7,919 nucleotides of DNA from Azoarcus sp. (GTDB lineage Bacteria; Pseudomonadota; Gammaproteobacteria; Burkholderiales; Rhodocyclaceae): NCBI GenBank assembly GCA_031268685.1, contig JAIRWW010000006.1, forward strand, positions 1 through 7,919, written 5' to 3'. Below the pieces are notes generated by a model. It saw only the letters and a list, made by a program, of their open reading frames with translations. It had not been told where the DNA came from and made no database searches. How positions within the stretch are numbered: position 1 is the first letter of the stretch; each line of letters opens with the position of its first letter. A program made the position numbers and the translations under genes. Shown here piece after piece: positions 6,728-7,919 of the stretch.

Positions 6728-7224
6728 GTCCGGCGCATTAGAAAATCAGCCACTGCCACGATGTCGTCGAGCGCGAAATGCGGTAGTTCCGGGTACACCT
6801 CATCGCAATCGGTGACGATGGCAATCAGGCCGTCTTCGACGCCGCAGCGCGGCGGCTTGCCGGTTTCACGTCGCAGCACTTCGATTTTGGGGCCGGGCGC
6901 ATGCGAAAAGCCTTCGGCAAGCACGATGTCGGCTTCGCCCAGAAAACGTCCGGCCAGTTGCGCCGGTTCGCGGCCATCGCCAGTGTCCGCCACCAATTGC
7001 AGGGCGTTCGCCGTCACCAGCATGCTGAGGGCCGCGCCCGCCTGTTTGTAGCGCCAGCTATCTTTGCCTTCGGTGTCGAGCCGTACTGTGTGGTGCGCGT
7101 GCTTTATGGTTGCGACCCGGCGTCCGCGCCGTGTCAGCTCCGGGATGAGCCGCTCGACGAAAGTGGTTTTGCCTGCGTTCGAGTGGCCGACGAAGATGAA
7201 GATGGGGGGCGTCGTGGTTTCCAT
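6724..7224 (-). CDS. mobB: MobB, GTP-binding partner of MobA
   Basis: A 166-residue P-loop protein thought to assist MobA in guanylylating the molybdenum cofactor; it is helpful but not essential in E. coli. The N-terminus has the Walker A GHSNAGKTT (13-21, K19) after the strand PIFIFV. Next come IKHAHHTVRLDTEGKDSWRYKQAGA (40 onward, the family's KH...D..GKDS..AGA block), then LAEGFSHAPGPKIEVLRRE and a C-terminal region ending in ADFLMRR. Length matches the family (about 170). I chose ATG 7224 because the P-loop strand starts within ten residues of it. ATG 7254 and a further in-frame start at 7374 are open but encode sequence unlike MobB and without Shine-Dalgarno support; the site for 7224 is itself weak (AGG about eight bases upstream). 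First gene of the Moco cluster, 155 bases after flhA, and it overlaps mobA by ATGA. Confidence 0.9.
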   Translation of the reverse strand: METTTPPIFIFVGHSNAGKTTFVERLIPELTRRGRRVATIKHAHHTVRLDTEGKDSWRYKQAGAALSMLVTANALQLVADTGDGREPAQLAGRFLGEADIVLAEGFSHAPGPKIEVLRRETGKPPRCGVEDGLIAIVTDCDEVYPELPHFALDDIVAVADFLMRRT

Positions 7225-7379
7225 GTCAAAGCCTGTTATCGGTTTTTGGGGCATGAGCGCCGCGGCTGGCGCAGGACGGCGCGCAACAATTCCGTTTGCG
7301 CGAGTCATCCGCCAAGCGCAAAAGAGGGTACTCCGCCGGGAATCGTAAAGGGTGTAATTTTCCGCCAGGCCCAAGCGCC
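7225..7379. other. gap between flhA and mobB, no clear signals
   Basis: This 155-base stretch lies after the flhA stop and before mobB, both read leftward. The mobB frame remains open through most of it, but the encoded residues do not look like a conserved domain. I see no convincing promoter, and no hairpin with a T-run after flhA. On the minus strand GCGCTTGG occurs twice (about 7371-7378 and 7313-7320), each followed shortly by GGCGG, which may be chance. The Moco genes may therefore be co-transcribed with flhA, or use a promoter too weak to see by eye. Confidence 0.4.
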
Positions 7380-7919
7380 CTACCCGTTTTGTCCCACCAT
7401 GCCGGTGACGCGGATCGTGCGCGATTCCGGTACCTCGCTGTTGGCAATGACCCGCAGCGAGGGCACGGCGCGGCGCAGGAATCTCGAAAGCAGCATGCGC
7501 AATTGCGCCGGGACGAGCAATACAGCCGGCAGACCGATTTCTTCCTGGCGCTGCGCAAGCTGGGCCGTCTGGCGCAGCAGGGTATCGGCAAGTCCCGGCT
7601 CTATGGCGCCATCGCCGCCCGTTCCCATGGCTTGCAGCAAGATACGTTCAAGGCCCGGTTCAAGCGCCATGACTTGCAACTCGGAATTTCCGGGAAACAG
7701 CCCCTGGATAATGGCGCGGCCCAGCGCCTCGCGCACCCAGGTGGTAAGTTCGGTGGCATCTTGCGTGTGCGGCGCATGTTCGGCCATCGTTTCGATGATG
7801 GTGCGCATGTCGCGGATGTTGACTTCTTCGGCGAGCAAGTTTTGCAACACGCGCTGCACAGTGGAAATCGGCAGCAGTTTGGGCACGAGGTCGTCGATGA
7901 GCTTGGGGATTTCCCGCCC
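7380..7919 (-). CDS. flhA: flagellar biosynthesis protein FlhA, C-terminal part (cut by right edge)
   Basis: The last 179 residues of FlhA, the large inner-membrane subunit of the flagellar type III export gate. The window holds only part of the cytoplasmic domain (FlhAC), which forms the nonameric ring that docks chaperone-substrate complexes. Diagnostic stretches are REIPKLIDDLVP at the very edge, then VQRVLQNLLAEEVNIRDMRTI, MAEHAPHTQD and LGRAIIQGLFP. These are followed by the LEPGLERILLQAM and IEPGLADTLLRQ blocks, then PAVLLVPAQLRMLLSRFLRRAVPSLRV and a final SEVPESRTIRVTGMVG. The EVP motif near the end and the wording fit flagellar FlhA better than the virulence homologue SctV. The gene enters from beyond 7919, so the start and the membrane domain are missing. 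Stop is TAG. Downstream flagellar genes do not follow; a Moco operon does. Confidence 0.95.
   Translation of the reverse strand, partial: GREIPKLIDDLVPKLLPISTVQRVLQNLLAEEVNIRDMRTIIETMAEHAPHTQDATELTTWVREALGRAIIQGLFPGNSELQVMALEPGLERILLQAMGTGGDGAIEPGLADTLLRQTAQLAQRQEEIGLPAVLLVPAQLRMLLSRFLRRAVPSLRVIANSEVPESRTIRVTGMVGQNG

Noticed and set aside
5996..7051. A 351-codon open frame on the plus strand across moeA, mobA and mobB
   Set aside because: It crosses three well-supported genes on the opposite strand and shows no domain of its own.

Overview
The window looks like a chromosomal segment of a Gram-negative, flagellated bacterium, most likely a betaproteobacterium. This rests on the style of the FlhA, HemW, MoeA and KatG sequences and on the GC-rich codon use of the right-hand genes; the exact order cannot be told from the sequence. 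I recognise six genes with confidence, two more by family, and one gene remnant. I do not see a clearly new biological system here.

Left part (1 to about 2853). This stretch is visibly more AT-rich than the rest. It carries two plus-strand genes that look like cell-surface polysaccharide or lipid glycosylation functions: a family-2 glycosyltransferase (261-1181) and a large polytopic membrane protein that looks like a GT-C-type glycosyltransferase (1303-2853). Both are preceded by recognisable ribosome binding sites. A perfect 15-bp palindrome lies just ahead of the second gene. Positions 1-260 are non-coding as far as I can see. They hold a sigma70-like promoter and a strong Shine-Dalgarno sequence pointing left, so a minus-strand gene probably starts just beyond the left edge.

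Junction (2854-3036). Between the AT-rich pair and hemW, the minus strand encodes the last 24-28 residues of a catalase-peroxidase (KatG), with its stop codon but none of the rest of the gene. It looks like the scar of a deletion or insertion at the island boundary.

Right part (3037-7919). hemW (heme chaperone, radical SAM) runs rightward and converges on a leftward block: flhA (3' part only, entering from the right edge), then a molybdenum-cofactor operon in transcription order mobB - mobA - moeA - mogA. Adjacent Moco genes overlap by ATGA (mobB/mobA and moeA/mogA) or are 7 bases apart (mobA/moeA), which indicates tight translational coupling. Together they cover the end of the pathway: adenylylation of molybdopterin (MogA), molybdate insertion (MoeA) and conversion to the bis-MGD form (MobA, assisted by MobB). 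The moa genes for the earlier steps are not in the window.
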